Source: VXYK01 sp965214565 (GTDB lineage: Bacteria; Actinomycetota; Acidimicrobiia; Acidimicrobiales; Aldehydirespiratoraceae). From it: 64,000 bases of DNA. The notes beneath the pieces are model-generated. The model was given only the letters and a program-made list of their open reading frames with translations. It was not told the DNA's origin and did no database searches. Below are positions 47,186 through 56,426 of this stretch, piece by piece; within the stretch, counting starts at the first letter, position 1; every line of letters starts with the position of its first letter. The stretch covers positions 992,001-1,056,000 of the forward strand of contig OZ243951.1 in the NCBI GenBank assembly GCA_965214565.1, given 5' to 3'. Position numbers and translations under genes: made by a program.

Positions 47186-48367
47186 TCACAGACCCTCACC
47201 CAGTTCCGAGCGGGCGCGGGTAAGGAGGTGGTCGACGAGGGCGGGGTCGTGGGCACCGAGGTCGGGGACTGAGGCATCCGGTTCGCTTATGTCGCTGATG
47301 TTGAACGGGGAGCGATAAACCTCCGTTGAACCGGTCGGGGTGGTCACGGACATGAACCTGTCGCGAGCTCGGAGCTGTTCGTGTTGCCACAGCGAGTGGG
47401 GATCGCGCACCGAGCTGTGCGTCACCCGGCCGCGCTCGAGCCTTTCAAGGAGTTCCTCGGGCGAGACTGTCGCGAAAACGTTGGCGATCAACCGTTCGAG
47501 GTCGTCGATGTTGGCGACACGGTCGACGTTGTTCAAGAACCGCGGGTCCTCGCAGAGGCTCTGGTCACAGAGCACGTGCTCGGCGAACGACACCCAGTCC
47601 CGGTTGCTCTGAACTCCGATCATGATGTAGTCGCCGTTGCTCATCTGGTACATCCCGTAGGGTGCGATCATCGTGTGGCGATGACCCGCCCGCGGAGGTA
47701 CCACGCCGGTGCCGACCGCAGCGAAGGTCGGCGCGGAAGTCCATTCCGCGAGGCTCTCCAGCATCGACACCTCAACCGTCGCTCCCTCTCCGGTCGCCTG
47801 CTTACGGTACAGGGCAGCAAGTATCGACGAGAACGCATACATGGCCGCCGAAATGTCCGCCACTGAGAAACCGACTTTACATGCCTGATCAGCGGTGCCA
47901 GTGAGGGCGACCGCACCCGCTTCGGCCTGGACGGCCAGATCGTATGCCTTGTCGTCGGTTCGAGGGCCGCCGAGCCCGTAACCGGAGACGTCACAAGCGA
48001 TCAGGTGCGGATGCTTTGCCCTCAACTGGTCGGCGAGAACCCCCGCCCGCCCGGCCGCCGCGGGCGAGAGATTCTGAATGAACACGTCCGCGCCGGCGAC
48101 CAGCTGGTCGAACGTGGCACGCTGCTCGGGATCCTTCAGATCCAGTTCAATGCTCTGCTTTCCGCGATTGGACCAGACGAAGAACGCCGACGTTCCGCCC
48201 ATTGCTGAGTCGTAGTCACGAGCGAAGTCGCCTTCCCCCGGTCGCTCGACCTTGAGCACGGTCGCGCCAAGATCGGCCAGTTGACGGGTCGCGAAGGGTG
48301 CCGCCACAGCCTGCTCGAGCGCAACGACAACAACCCCGTCAAGCGGTCTAGCCACGGCCGGCCGCAT
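47186..48367 (-). CDS. Family III CoA-transferase (CaiB/BaiF type)
   Basis: A 393-residue CoA-transferase moving CoA between carboxylic acids. The N-terminal stretch LEQAVAAPFATRQLADLGATVLKVE is typical, FFVWSNRGKQSIELDLKDPE follows, and the catalytic Asp is in AYDLAVQAEAG near residue 141. The C-terminal part is normal. Its 5' end overlaps the gamma-glutamyl hydrolase gene by 20 bases. It could activate an acid made in the surrounding catabolic cluster; the acid is unknown. Confidence 0.9.
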   Translation of the reverse strand: MRPAVARPLDGVVVVALEQAVAAPFATRQLADLGATVLKVERPGEGDFARDYDSAMGGTSAFFVWSNRGKQSIELDLKDPEQRATFDQLVAGADVFIQNLSPAAAGRAGVLADQLRAKHPHLIACDVSGYGLGGPRTDDKAYDLAVQAEAGAVALTGTADQACKVGFSVADISAAMYAFSSILAALYRKQATGEGATVEVSMLESLAEWTSAPTFAAVGTGVVPPRAGHRHTMIAPYGMYQMSNGDYIMIGVQSNRDWVSFAEHVLCDQSLCEDPRFLNNVDRVANIDDLERLIANVFATVSPEELLERLERGRVTHSSVRDPHSLWQHEQLRARDRFMSVTTPTGSTEVYRSPFNISDISEPDASVPDLGAHDPALVDHLLTRARSELGEGL

Positions 48368-49058
48368 CAACGAGCCAACGGAACACTGGGTCGGTGTCGC
48401 GGGTGGGCATCATCTCGGGGTGCCACTGAACACAGACAATTGGCAGGCTCGTGTGTTCCAGCCCCTCAGCCATACCATCATCGGCCCACGCAGTTACGCG
48501 AAGGCCCTCCCCCACGGCGTCGACCGCTTGATGATGCAGCGAGTTGACCCACGCGGTCGGGCCGTACAGTTCTCTCAGAGTCGAGCCGGCCTCGAATCTG
48601 ACTTCGTGAAACTCGGTCTCGGCCGGCAGATCGAAAGCCGAATGGGGTGGCACGTCCTGGTGCAGAGTCCCGCCCGCGCCGACGTTGACGACCTGTTGGC
48701 CGCGACAGATCCCGAGAACCGGCAGTCGGCGGTCCACGGCCTCCTTGTAGAGGCCGAGTTCGAGGTCGTCGCGCTCGGGCTCCGGCGGGTAGACGTCGGT
48801 CTCCGAATCAGCTCCGTAGAGGCTCGGTTCGATGTCGGTGCCTCCCGGGAGGAGCAGCCCGTCGAGACGTTCGGCAATCAGCAGCGGGTCAACATCGATC
48901 GGCAGATGTACCGGGAGCCCACCGGCAGCTATCACACCCTGCGCATACGCTGACAGGTACATGTCCACCTGCGCACCACTGAAATTCACGGGAATCCCAG
49001 CAATATCGCTTCCGGTCTTGACACGTCCCGGTATCCCGATCAACGGACGGGCGGTCAT
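48348..49058 (-). CDS. puuD: Gamma-glutamyl hydrolase of the PuuD family (peptidase C26)
   Basis: A 236-residue class I amidotransferase-fold hydrolase. The catalytic Cys is 118 in LGICRGQQ, and His 213/Glu 215 are in QWHPEM; LLPGGTDIEPSLY near residue 69 is typical of PuuD-type gamma-glutamyl-GABA hydrolases. In the Puu pathway it releases glutamate from gamma-glutamyl amines. ATG 49058 fits the family start better than 49088. A GS-like ligase encoded at 62156 would make the matching gamma-glutamyl bond. Confidence 0.86.
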   Translation of the reverse strand: MTARPLIGIPGRVKTGSDIAGIPVNFSGAQVDMYLSAYAQGVIAAGGLPVHLPIDVDPLLIAERLDGLLLPGGTDIEPSLYGADSETDVYPPEPERDDLELGLYKEAVDRRLPVLGICRGQQVVNVGAGGTLHQDVPPHSAFDLPAETEFHEVRFEAGSTLRELYGPTAWVNSLHHQAVDAVGEGLRVTAWADDGMAEGLEHTSLPIVCVQWHPEMMPTRDTDPVFRWLVDAAGRG

Positions 49059-49061
49059 GTC

Positions 49062-50324
49062 ATGCACTCCATGATTCGTTGGCACCAAACGTTAACGACA
49101 TCGCTGCGAACTACCATAGACAAAACCGCCTCGCTCCCAACGAGCCAAGAGCCGAACTTGTCACACAACCCACAAATTACCTTGGCAGACCTCGAGAAGG
49201 ATCCAGATCCGATCCTCGCCCGGCTGCGCCGGTCCGAACCAGTCAGCTGGTCCGATCCTTTGGAGATGTGGCTGGTTACCCGCTGGGACGACGTAGCGGA
49301 GATGGAAGCGCACCCGGAACTGTTCTCTGCAGCCACAGACCCCTCATTCCTGGCGCGGGCCCTCGGGCCCAACATGTTGACCACCGACCCGCCCGACCAC
49401 ACCCGCGTCCAGGCGATGATGCAGCCTCCCTTTCGCTCCGGGGGTCGGAGCGGCGAGTTCGTCAAGACCGAGCTTGTACCCCTCGCTGACCGGCTCCTCG
49501 AACGGGTCGATCCGGCCGGTTTCGATCTGATGACGAGCTACGCCCAGCCTTTGTCCGCCGCTTCGCTGTCGATCGTGTTGGGCCTCAGCGAGCACGACTC
49601 CGAAGAAGCGGACTTCGACACAATGTGGCGCTGGTGTGAAGGACTGTGCGCCGACATCGCCAACTTCGAGAACGATCCCGAGCTGACCGAACTAGGCAGA
49701 CGCACCAAAGCCGAGTTGGGTGAAGCCATCACGCGACGCATCGCCACCGCCGGTGACGATGGCAGCGCGATCAGCTATTTCGCCCGCCAGGGTGCCACGC
49801 ACGACGAGATAGTCAACAACGTCCGGCTCATGATCTCAGGGGGCATCAACGAGCCCCGCGACGGTATAGGCCTCGTTGGATGGGTGCTGCTGTCGCAGCC
49901 TGATCTGCGAGCGATCGTCGAATCCGACCCGGCCCGTATGCGTCGGCTCATCGAAGAGGTCTTCAGGGTCTACAGTCCGGTCGGCACGATCACCCGTCAA
50001 GCGACCCGGGATCTGGAGTTGGCAGGTGTCGCCATCAAGGCCGGCGATCTGGTGAGCGGGGTCCTTCGTTCCATCAATCTGTGTGAGACGCACTGGTCCA
50101 ACCCGACGGAGATCGATCTTGACCGACGCGAGGGCGAGCACGCAGCTTTCGCGCTGGGCACTCATCGTTGCCTCGGAGAGTGGCTCGGCCGTCAGGTGGT
50201 GCGAGTCGGCGTCCAACGGCTCCTGAAGCGGTTCCCCGGGCTGCAGCTCGACCCGGACCAAGAAGTTGAACTCCGAGGCTTCGAGTTCCGAGGTCCGCTC
50301 GCTGTTCATGTCCTGACCAGCTGA
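49062..50324 (+). CDS. Cytochrome P450 lacking the I-helix threonine
   Basis: A 420-residue P450 if started at ATG 49062. The haem loop FALGTHRCLGEW puts Cys at 370, and EEVFR is the ExxR motif. The I-helix has SGGINEPRDG (residues 259-268) where most P450s have AGxxT; the conserved acid-threonine pair is not present, so oxygen activation must differ or the reaction is unusual. The N-terminal start is unsure because the first 30 residues are not family-like; a later start near TTG 49158 is possible. It is divergent from puuD with an overlapping regulatory region. Confidence 0.82.
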   Translation: MHSMIRWHQTLTTSLRTTIDKTASLPTSQEPNLSHNPQITLADLEKDPDPILARLRRSEPVSWSDPLEMWLVTRWDDVAEMEAHPELFSAATDPSFLARALGPNMLTTDPPDHTRVQAMMQPPFRSGGRSGEFVKTELVPLADRLLERVDPAGFDLMTSYAQPLSAASLSIVLGLSEHDSEEADFDTMWRWCEGLCADIANFENDPELTELGRRTKAELGEAITRRIATAGDDGSAISYFARQGATHDEIVNNVRLMISGGINEPRDGIGLVGWVLLSQPDLRAIVESDPARMRRLIEEVFRVYSPVGTITRQATRDLELAGVAIKAGDLVSGVLRSINLCETHWSNPTEIDLDRREGEHAAFALGTHRCLGEWLGRQVVRVGVQRLLKRFPGLQLDPDQEVELRGFEFRGPLAVHVLTS

Positions 50325-50349
50325 TCGAACCCGACCGCGGCCCGGCCTC

Positions 50350-51063
50350 TCAGCGCTGCGACTGGTTGAGGAACCAGTCGACGAGAGCGTGGCACTGCTT
50401 GGTGTTGCGGGTCTCGTGGTGGTGCATCTCATCCATCATCTGAGCGCGGTCGAGGTTCAACGAGGCGAGATACTCTTCGGCTGAACCGGCCAGGAAGCCC
50501 GCCACATGGCCCGGATCGACCTCGGGGTGAAACTGGGTGCCCACGGAGCGGCCGATACGGAAGAGTTGGACCGCGTTCTCGTTGACGGCCAGAACCTCAG
50601 CGTCGGGAGGCGGCGTGAACCGGTCGTGATGCCATTCGAACCAGGGCCCCGGGCCGACCGGGTTCTCAACACCGTTCGACGCCGCGATCTCGTACCAGCC
50701 GATCTCAGTCACCGGCGACTTCTCCACAGACCCACCAAGCGCTTCGGCCAGCAGTTGCCCCCCGAAGCACACCCCGAGGATCGGGGTGCCGCGCTCGTGG
50801 GCGGTCCTCAACATCTCAAGTTCAGCGTAGATCCAGTTCGAGACCTCGTCCTTACTGGTGAGCGAACGGATCGACCCCATCGGCACGATGATGTCGTAGT
50901 CGGAGAAGTCGGGCCAGGGCGCGGCGTCGTTGGGGCGTTCGTAGTCGGAGGTGACGACATGGTTGTGAACCTCCCAGCCGAGTTCGATGAGCCTCACTTC
51001 GACCTGACAGCCAACGCCGTCCGGTTCGTGAACGATGATGAGCGCTCGCGGGGGGTGATTCAC
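50350..51063 (-). CDS. Class I glutamine amidotransferase-like protein
   Basis: A 237-residue GMP-synthase-like amidotransferase domain with Cys 99 (LGVCFGGQ), His 179 and Glu 181 (TQFHPEV). Related single-domain proteins act on gamma-glutamyl compounds or free ammonia for another enzyme; in aniline degradation a similar protein accompanies a GS-like ligase. It overlaps the dioxygenase gene by 4 bases (ATGA), so they are translated together. Confidence 0.85.
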   Translation of the reverse strand: MNHPPRALIIVHEPDGVGCQVEVRLIELGWEVHNHVVTSDYERPNDAAPWPDFSDYDIIVPMGSIRSLTSKDEVSNWIYAELEMLRTAHERGTPILGVCFGGQLLAEALGGSVEKSPVTEIGWYEIAASNGVENPVGPGPWFEWHHDRFTPPPDAEVLAVNENAVQLFRIGRSVGTQFHPEVDPGHVAGFLAGSAEEYLASLNLDRAQMMDEMHHHETRNTKQCHALVDWFLNQSQR

Positions 51064-51920
51064 AAGTCAAACCATATGTGGGTCTGGCCGGTTCCGGCTA
51101 CCGCCTCGTACTCGCCGAACTGGGTCCCGCGAGCTTTGCAGTCCGCTGCACCGAGCGCTCCGACCATCGTCAGATAGTGCCCGAAATAGCCTTCGGGAGC
51201 GTGACTGCGATACTCGGGAACGAAGTCGAGCACCGCGGCGTGGTCTCCAGCCTTGAGCCATTCGATGACCTGACGGTCAGCGGCCGCGGCCTGCGGGGTT
51301 CGGATGTGCAGGTCAGGGTCGGCAGACTCGTGCGAACGGAACTCTCGCAGAGGCCAGAAACGGTGGCTGAGCCCCCCACTGGCCAGAACCACGACCCTAC
51401 GGTCGATCTTCTCGACGGCAGCGGCCAGCAACTCGCCGAACAACAGGAAATCCTGGGTGTCGGCGGTCTGGCAGACACTCGCTGAGACCCAGCTTTCATC
51501 TGTCTGCAGAAATCCCAGCAGGTTGACTGTGGGATAGTGGATCGGCAGGTACGGGTCGTCGATGGCGGTGATCCAGGTGTCATCGCGGCCGTGGGCGCAC
51601 GCTGCCCACGCCTCGGCCAACTCGGGGTCGCCCTTGATGTCGTAGGGCATCTGCACCATGCCGCGGGGCAGTTCTTCAGAGGTGTACAACCCCTGCCTTC
51701 CAGTGTGGGAGCTGACGACATGTTCGAGAGTGGTGAACCAGTGCGTATCGATCACCACGACAGTGTCCGGTTTCGAGGGGTGCAGCTTCTCGGCGGCGAG
51801 TTGATGCAAACCGGGGAACAGCGTCGTGTCTTCACCGTCGTTGAGGACTCGCCGCAGGACTTCAGGCAACACCAGCGTTGGCACATGCGACACCAGGGCG
51901 GCGCCGACTATCTCTCCCAT
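51060..51920 (-). CDS. LigB-type extradiol dioxygenase, homoprotocatechuate 2,3-dioxygenase-like
   Basis: A 286-residue class III extradiol ring-cleavage dioxygenase with the HpaD/HpcB pattern: ALVSHVPT with His 12, VVIDTHWFTT with His 60, GGLSHRF, and a C-terminal EAVAGTGQTHIWF that matches the conserved SGTGQ region. The Fe(II) ligands would be the two His and a Glu near the C-terminus. It would cleave a catechol-type ring such as 3,4-dihydroxyphenylacetate, though other catechols are possible. Co-encoded with the amidotransferase. Confidence 0.86.
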   Translation of the reverse strand: MGEIVGAALVSHVPTLVLPEVLRRVLNDGEDTTLFPGLHQLAAEKLHPSKPDTVVVIDTHWFTTLEHVVSSHTGRQGLYTSEELPRGMVQMPYDIKGDPELAEAWAACAHGRDDTWITAIDDPYLPIHYPTVNLLGFLQTDESWVSASVCQTADTQDFLLFGELLAAAVEKIDRRVVVLASGGLSHRFWPLREFRSHESADPDLHIRTPQAAAADRQVIEWLKAGDHAAVLDFVPEYRSHAPEGYFGHYLTMVGALGAADCKARGTQFGEYEAVAGTGQTHIWFDL

Positions 51921-51954
51921 GTTCTTGTCCTCACTTGTGGATGTCGTTGCATGG

Positions 51955-53217
51955 TCATATGACTTTCACCGGGAGTCGCTTGATTCCCGAGATGAAATTG
52001 GAACGCAGCCTCTCGATCGGCCCGGCGGGTTCGAGATGGTCGATTCGTTTCATGAGTTCTTCAAAGACGAGCCGGACCTCCATCCGCGCCAACCAGGCGC
52101 CAAGGCAGAAGTGCGGGCCGTTGCGTCCGAAGGCCATGTGGTCGTTGGGGTCGCGGGCGAGGTCGAAACGGAAGGGCATCGCGAATCCGTCCGGGTCGTG
52201 GTTGGCGGAGTTGAACCAGATCACGACCTTGTCACCAGTCTTGATCCTGCTTCCGCGCATCTCGACGTCGCGGGTGGCGGTTCGGCGGAAGTGCATGGTC
52301 ACCGAACTGGTCCGCAGCACCTCCTCCACGCCGCACGACATCAACTCCGGGCGTTCGCGCAGCGTGTGCCAGAGCTGCGGATGGTTCATCATGTTCCATA
52401 CGCCGTGGGTCATGGTGTAGCGGGTGGTGTCGTTGCCCGCGGCGACCAGCAGCGTGAAGAAGTTGTTGAACTCGAGGTCGCTGAGCGGCTCGCCGTCGCG
52501 TGTTGGTTCGAGCAGCTTTGTGATGATGTCGTCACGGGGGCAGATGCGTCGCTCTGCAGCCTGCTGTTGGGCGAACTGGAAGATCTCCAGGGCCGCCGGG
52601 CTGCGGAAGGGGACCATTCGGTATGCCTCGGTGTCGGTCAGGTCGACTGGAAAGTCGGTGAACTCGGGGTCGGTGTTGCCGAGCAGAGCGTCCCCCCAGG
52701 CCACCAGTCGATGGCCGTGTTCGTCGCTGGTGCCGAGTAGTCGTCCCAGCATCCGCATCGGCAACTGCTCTGAGACTTCGGCGACGAAGTCGAACTCGCC
52801 CTTGGGCAGCGCCGCCTCCACGACTTCGGCGGCGAGTTGGCGGATGACGTCTTCGAACGTGTCGACTGTGCGCCTGGTGAACCCCTTGTTGACGAGCCGC
52901 CGGTAACGGGTGTGTTCGGGCGGGTCCAGTTCCATCATTGTGCGGCGGGCGAGGAGTTGCTCCTCGTCCATCTCCTCGAGCCGGATCCCCTTAGTGGATG
53001 TGAAGGTGCTGTAGTCGCGGCTCACGGCCAGGGCGTCGTCGTAGCGCAGGATCGACCAGAATCCCGACCCGTCGGTCTCGTCGGTCCAGTAGACCGGGTC
53101 TGATGCACGGAGCCGATTGAACGTCGCGTGTGGAACACCGTTCGTGTAGGTGTCGTGGCTGGTGATGTCGGCGTCGTCGGGGCCCATGTCTGTGAGGTAG
53201 TCGTCGACGAAGGTCAT
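51955..53217 (-). CDS. Cytochrome P450 (CYP124/125-like haem loop)
   Basis: A 420-residue P450 from ATG 53217. The I-helix is AGNDTTRY, the ExxR motif is EEVLR, and the haem loop is AFGRNGPHFCLGAW with Cys 371. The loop has one residue more than the usual FGxGxHxC, as in CYP125-like enzymes that act on steroid or long-chain substrates. The N-terminal extension to 53304 is read from regulatory DNA and rejected. A 22-base motif shared with the next gene lies 47 bases upstream. Confidence 0.9.
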   Translation of the reverse strand: MTFVDDYLTDMGPDDADITSHDTYTNGVPHATFNRLRASDPVYWTDETDGSGFWSILRYDDALAVSRDYSTFTSTKGIRLEEMDEEQLLARRTMMELDPPEHTRYRRLVNKGFTRRTVDTFEDVIRQLAAEVVEAALPKGEFDFVAEVSEQLPMRMLGRLLGTSDEHGHRLVAWGDALLGNTDPEFTDFPVDLTDTEAYRMVPFRSPAALEIFQFAQQQAAERRICPRDDIITKLLEPTRDGEPLSDLEFNNFFTLLVAAGNDTTRYTMTHGVWNMMNHPQLWHTLRERPELMSCGVEEVLRTSSVTMHFRRTATRDVEMRGSRIKTGDKVVIWFNSANHDPDGFAMPFRFDLARDPNDHMAFGRNGPHFCLGAWLARMEVRLVFEELMKRIDHLEPAGPIERLRSNFISGIKRLPVKVI

Positions 53218-53264
53218 GGCACCGCGAATCGTCCAACGAGTTCGACCATGGCCGAAACCATAAT

Positions 53265-53286
53265 CGTTAGGTACCAAATGATTCAA
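53265..53286. promoter_or_regulatory. Shared regulatory motif upstream of the P450
   Basis: CGTTA followed by GGTACCAAATGATTCAA is repeated at 54171 with a single difference (CGTTC). It contains the partial palindrome GGTACC. Two near-identical copies upstream of two catabolic genes suggest a common regulator; which protein binds is unknown. Confidence 0.6.
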
Positions 53287-53342
53287 CCTCGAAGGGCGGG
53301 CCATCCCTACGCAGGCAACTTACCCCTCCGGCGATGTCGCGA

Positions 53343-54155
53343 TCAGTCGGCCATCGGGTTCTGGGCGGCCCACACGGTGGTTCCTGCGGCCATGGAGTTG
53401 CCCACTTGGCGGTAGTAGCCGCCGATGATCTCGAAGGGTTTGAGACGGTCGAGCTCCTCGGTCGGATTGTCGTGGATCAGCAGTTCGGCGTCGCCTGCGT
53501 ACACCGGCCCCAGGTCGGCATCGAAACCGCGCATGGTGACCAGCTCGTCCAGCGAGTCGCGTCCGTCCATCTCGATCGCGGGCATCTGCCGGCTGTGCAG
53601 CATGGGATGGGCGTTGACGAAACCCGGCTGCTCGGCTGTGCCGGTGATCGTGAAGGCCGCGTCAGCGATGCGCCTTCCCCAGGTGCTCACCGTCGCACCG
53701 AAACGTCCACCCGGCTCGAGGCGCGGACCGGCCCTTCCGACACTCACCGGACGCGTCATCCAGATCTCGCTGAGTTTCTTCGGGTAGCCCTGAACCACGC
53801 CACGGGCCATCGCGAAGTCCTTGTCGACCCAGATGTATGCGGCCCGGCTGTAGGTCTGGCCCTGGTACTGGCAGCGCACGACCAGGAAGACCTCTTTATA
53901 TTGGGCTCGAGCAGGGTCGAGCAGTTCTTCGAAACTGTCGCTGCAACTCTGCCAGTCCGCCCAGATCAAGGCGACAGCGCCGGGGTCGTCGACGGCTGGT
54001 TCCAACGGAGCCGGCAGGAGTTCGGCCACGTTGGCCGGGTCGGTTCGGAACTCGATCGTGAGCATCTCGCCCGAGTAGTGCCACGGGGGTCCCGGAAGTA
54101 TCCCGGCCACACCCGCCGGAGTGCGCGGGTACATGAACCCCCTGAGTTCAGCCAT
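53343..54155 (-). CDS. Acetoacetate decarboxylase-family protein
   Basis: A 270-residue protein of the acetoacetate decarboxylase fold. The Schiff-base lysine region GYPKKLSEIW (Lys 126/127) is present, as are LLPAPLEP near residue 47 and EVFLVVRCQYQGQ. Members decarboxylate beta-keto acids or act as related lyases, and several sit in aromatic catabolism clusters. It starts at ATG 54155, 16 bases from the second copy of the shared motif. Confidence 0.82.
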   Translation of the reverse strand: MAELRGFMYPRTPAGVAGILPGPPWHYSGEMLTIEFRTDPANVAELLPAPLEPAVDDPGAVALIWADWQSCSDSFEELLDPARAQYKEVFLVVRCQYQGQTYSRAAYIWVDKDFAMARGVVQGYPKKLSEIWMTRPVSVGRAGPRLEPGGRFGATVSTWGRRIADAAFTITGTAEQPGFVNAHPMLHSRQMPAIEMDGRDSLDELVTMRGFDADLGPVYAGDAELLIHDNPTEELDRLKPFEIIGGYYRQVGNSMAAGTTVWAAQNPMAD

Positions 54156-54170
54156 AGTCGAGACCCTAAC

Positions 54171-54192
54171 CGTTCGGTACCAAATGATTCAA
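54171..54192. promoter_or_regulatory. Second copy of the shared motif, upstream of the decarboxylase-like gene
   Basis: CGTTC followed by GGTACCAAATGATTCAA, one mismatch to the copy at 53265. It lies 16 bases upstream of the decarboxylase-like start and could overlap its promoter. Confidence 0.6.
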
Positions 54193-54317
54193 GAACGACG
54201 AGTCAACCCAACCCCACGCCAGCCAAGGTTGCACGGCTTCCCGAGCGTTTAAGGTTCCGGAGCGCTGCGGCGCACCGCTTCTCGGAATGCCCAGTCAACT
54301 ACGACAGATATTGTGTA

Positions 54318-54327
54318 TTGTATACAA
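54318..54327. promoter_or_regulatory. Candidate GntR operator upstream of the Liv-type operon
   Basis: TTGTATACAA is a perfect 10-base palindrome of the kind bound by many GntR/FadR-type repressors. It lies 73 bases before the binding-protein start at 54400 and overlaps a possible -10 element (TATACA). The only GntR gene in the window is at 59202, four genes downstream in the same direction. Confidence 0.55.
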
Positions 54328-54399
54328 GAATTAGTTTGCTACCGAACGAACTCTGTGCCATGATCCAAAACAATTGTCTGTCCTAGGAGGGGGAACCCA

Positions 54400-55713
54400 A
54401 TGAAACTCAAGACAGTGATCGCTCTTTTTGCGATCTTCACACTGCTCACCGCAGCCTGCGGCGACGACGACGGCGACGACGACGCCACGCCCGTCGCGGC
54501 TGACGATGGCGACGACATGGCCGAAGACGGCGCCGGTGACGGCGACGACGACATGGCCGAAGACGGCGACGACATGGCCGAAGAGCCGCACATGGACACC
54601 GACGTCGACATCGCCGGGATCCTCGGCACCGACCTCGACAACTGTGCCGACGCTCCGAGCGGCGATCCGATTAGGGTCGGAATGGCGATGGACTTCAGTG
54701 ATGTCGTCGGATTCGTCGACATCCCGGGCTCCAAACTCGTACCTTTCGTAGCCGACCTCGCCAACTGTGCAGGCGGTATAAACGACCGTCCTGTGGAAGT
54801 CCGAGTTGCAGAAGTCGGTGCCGATGCCGCCCTGGCGACGGCCGAACTCCTCGACTGGGGCGCACACTTCCTGATCGGACCTCCGTTCGCCGATTTCGCG
54901 CTGCCGATCCTGCAGACGACCGAAGGCCAGGTGCCGCTGTTTGTGGCAGCGTCCACCGAACCGACACTGGCGGACGCCTCGATCAACTCCTACCTCGTGA
55001 CCTTCGACGACAACCAGATGGCGTCCGCGGCAGCCAACTGGGCGCTCGACGAGGGAATAACCCGAGCCATCCTGTTCACCGAAGGTGAAGGAGTCCCCTA
55101 CACCGGCGTCAACCCCGACGCCTTCGCTGCGGCGTTCATCGCCGGAGGCGGCGAGGTCGTCAGCACACAGAACTATGTGTGGGCCGCCGACACCGACTTC
55201 TCCGCCCAGGTCAACGAGATCGCCGGGATCTCCGACAACACCGAAGTCGTGTTCTCCGCCGCTCTCGGCTTCCAGGTCACCGCACTGCGGGGACAGTTGG
55301 AAGGTCAAGGACTGGACGGACTCACCTACATAGGTACCGATGCACTCGACGCGACCGGAATCCAGTTCGAGGACAACAACGAGGGCATCGCCCACACGCC
55401 GCACACCAGCATCTCAGCAGGCGACCCGATCGACTCGCTCCTCGCCCACTACGAGGCAGTCAACGGGGAGGCGCTCGAGAGCCGCGGCTTCATGGCCCTC
55501 TACGTCGACTCGATGTTCGTCGGCATTCAGGCAATGCTCGACTGCGGCTGTGACGAACCTGCCCAGATCGGTGGGGCCGTTCAGGCACTCTCCGGCTTCC
55601 AAGGACTGTCCGGCGAGATCACCTACGCGGGCACCAACGGCATTCCGCCCAAGGCCGTCCCGATCAACCGGATCGTCAACGGCGAGGATGTCCTAGTCGA
55701 CACCCGAAGCTGA
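54400..55713 (+). CDS. LivJ-type ABC transporter substrate-binding lipoprotein
   Basis: A 437-residue Peripla_BP_6-type binding protein. The lipobox is LLTAAC (Cys 20) followed by an acidic linker rich in GDDMAED repeats up to about residue 70. The binding domain starts near DPIRVGMAMDFSDV. A GGAGG ribosome-binding site precedes ATG 54400. It is the first gene of a Liv-type operon, with LivF, LivH and a LivM-LivG fusion following. The ligand is unknown; amides, amino acids and aromatic acids are all imported by such systems. Confidence 0.9.
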   Translation: MKLKTVIALFAIFTLLTAACGDDDGDDDATPVAADDGDDMAEDGAGDGDDDMAEDGDDMAEEPHMDTDVDIAGILGTDLDNCADAPSGDPIRVGMAMDFSDVVGFVDIPGSKLVPFVADLANCAGGINDRPVEVRVAEVGADAALATAELLDWGAHFLIGPPFADFALPILQTTEGQVPLFVAASTEPTLADASINSYLVTFDDNQMASAAANWALDEGITRAILFTEGEGVPYTGVNPDAFAAAFIAGGGEVVSTQNYVWAADTDFSAQVNEIAGISDNTEVVFSAALGFQVTALRGQLEGQGLDGLTYIGTDALDATGIQFEDNNEGIAHTPHTSISAGDPIDSLLAHYEAVNGEALESRGFMALYVDSMFVGIQAMLDCGCDEPAQIGGAVQALSGFQGLSGEITYAGTNGIPPKAVPINRIVNGEDVLVDTRS

Positions 55714-55721
55714 CCGAAACC

Positions 55722-56423
55722 GTGCTCGAAGTCACGGGGTTGACAACCAGATACGGTGCGATATCGGCACTTCGAGATGCAACGCTGACCGTTGGATCCG
55801 GTGAGGTGGTGGGCCTCATCGGACCCAACGGTGCGGGCAAGACGACGCTGCTGAACACAGTCGCAGGCCTCCTGAAACCGTCGGTGGGCACCGTGGCGTT
55901 CGAAGGCAGAGACGTCACCGGGCACCCCGCTGAACGGCTGCTGCGTTCAGGGCTCGCCCTGGTGCCCGAACACCGTCGCATCTTCACCGACATGACAGTG
56001 GAGGAGAACCTCAAGATCGGCGGGATCACCCAAAGCGGCACAAACCGGGAACAGGACCTGAACGAGATGGCGGAACTCTTCACGGTGCTACGTTCGAAAT
56101 GGAACACGGCAGCAGGTTTTCTATCCGGAGGTGAAGCGCAACAACTGGCGATCGCCCGAGCCCTGATGTCAAGGCCCCGGCTATTGATGATGGACGAGCC
56201 CTCGCTGGGCCTGGCGCCCATCCTCGTCGACGCCGTGTTCGAACTCATCGAGTCCCTTCGACAGCAGGGACGAACGCTCCTCGTCGTCGAACAGAACGCC
56301 ACCCGGATGCTCGAAGTCGCCGACCGGGCCTACGTCCTGCGAAGCGGAGAGATCGTGGCGCAGGGTACCGGCAGCGAACTCAGCGAACACGACGACCTGT
56401 TCAGTACCTTCATCAGCGGTTGA
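55722..56423 (+). CDS. livF: Branched-chain-type ABC transporter ATPase LivF
   Basis: A 233-residue ATPase starting at GTG 55722. Walker A is GPNGAGKTT (about 35), the signature is LSGGEAQQLAIARAL with Glu in place of the usual Gln, and Walker B is LLMMDEPSLGLAP. One of two ATPases of the importer; the other is fused to LivM. It starts 8 bases after the binding-protein stop. Confidence 0.92.
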   Translation: MLEVTGLTTRYGAISALRDATLTVGSGEVVGLIGPNGAGKTTLLNTVAGLLKPSVGTVAFEGRDVTGHPAERLLRSGLALVPEHRRIFTDMTVEENLKIGGITQSGTNREQDLNEMAELFTVLRSKWNTAAGFLSGGEAQQLAIARALMSRPRLLMMDEPSLGLAPILVDAVFELIESLRQQGRTLLVVEQNATRMLEVADRAYVLRSGEIVAQGTGSELSEHDDLFSTFISG

Positions 56424-56426
56424 GAA

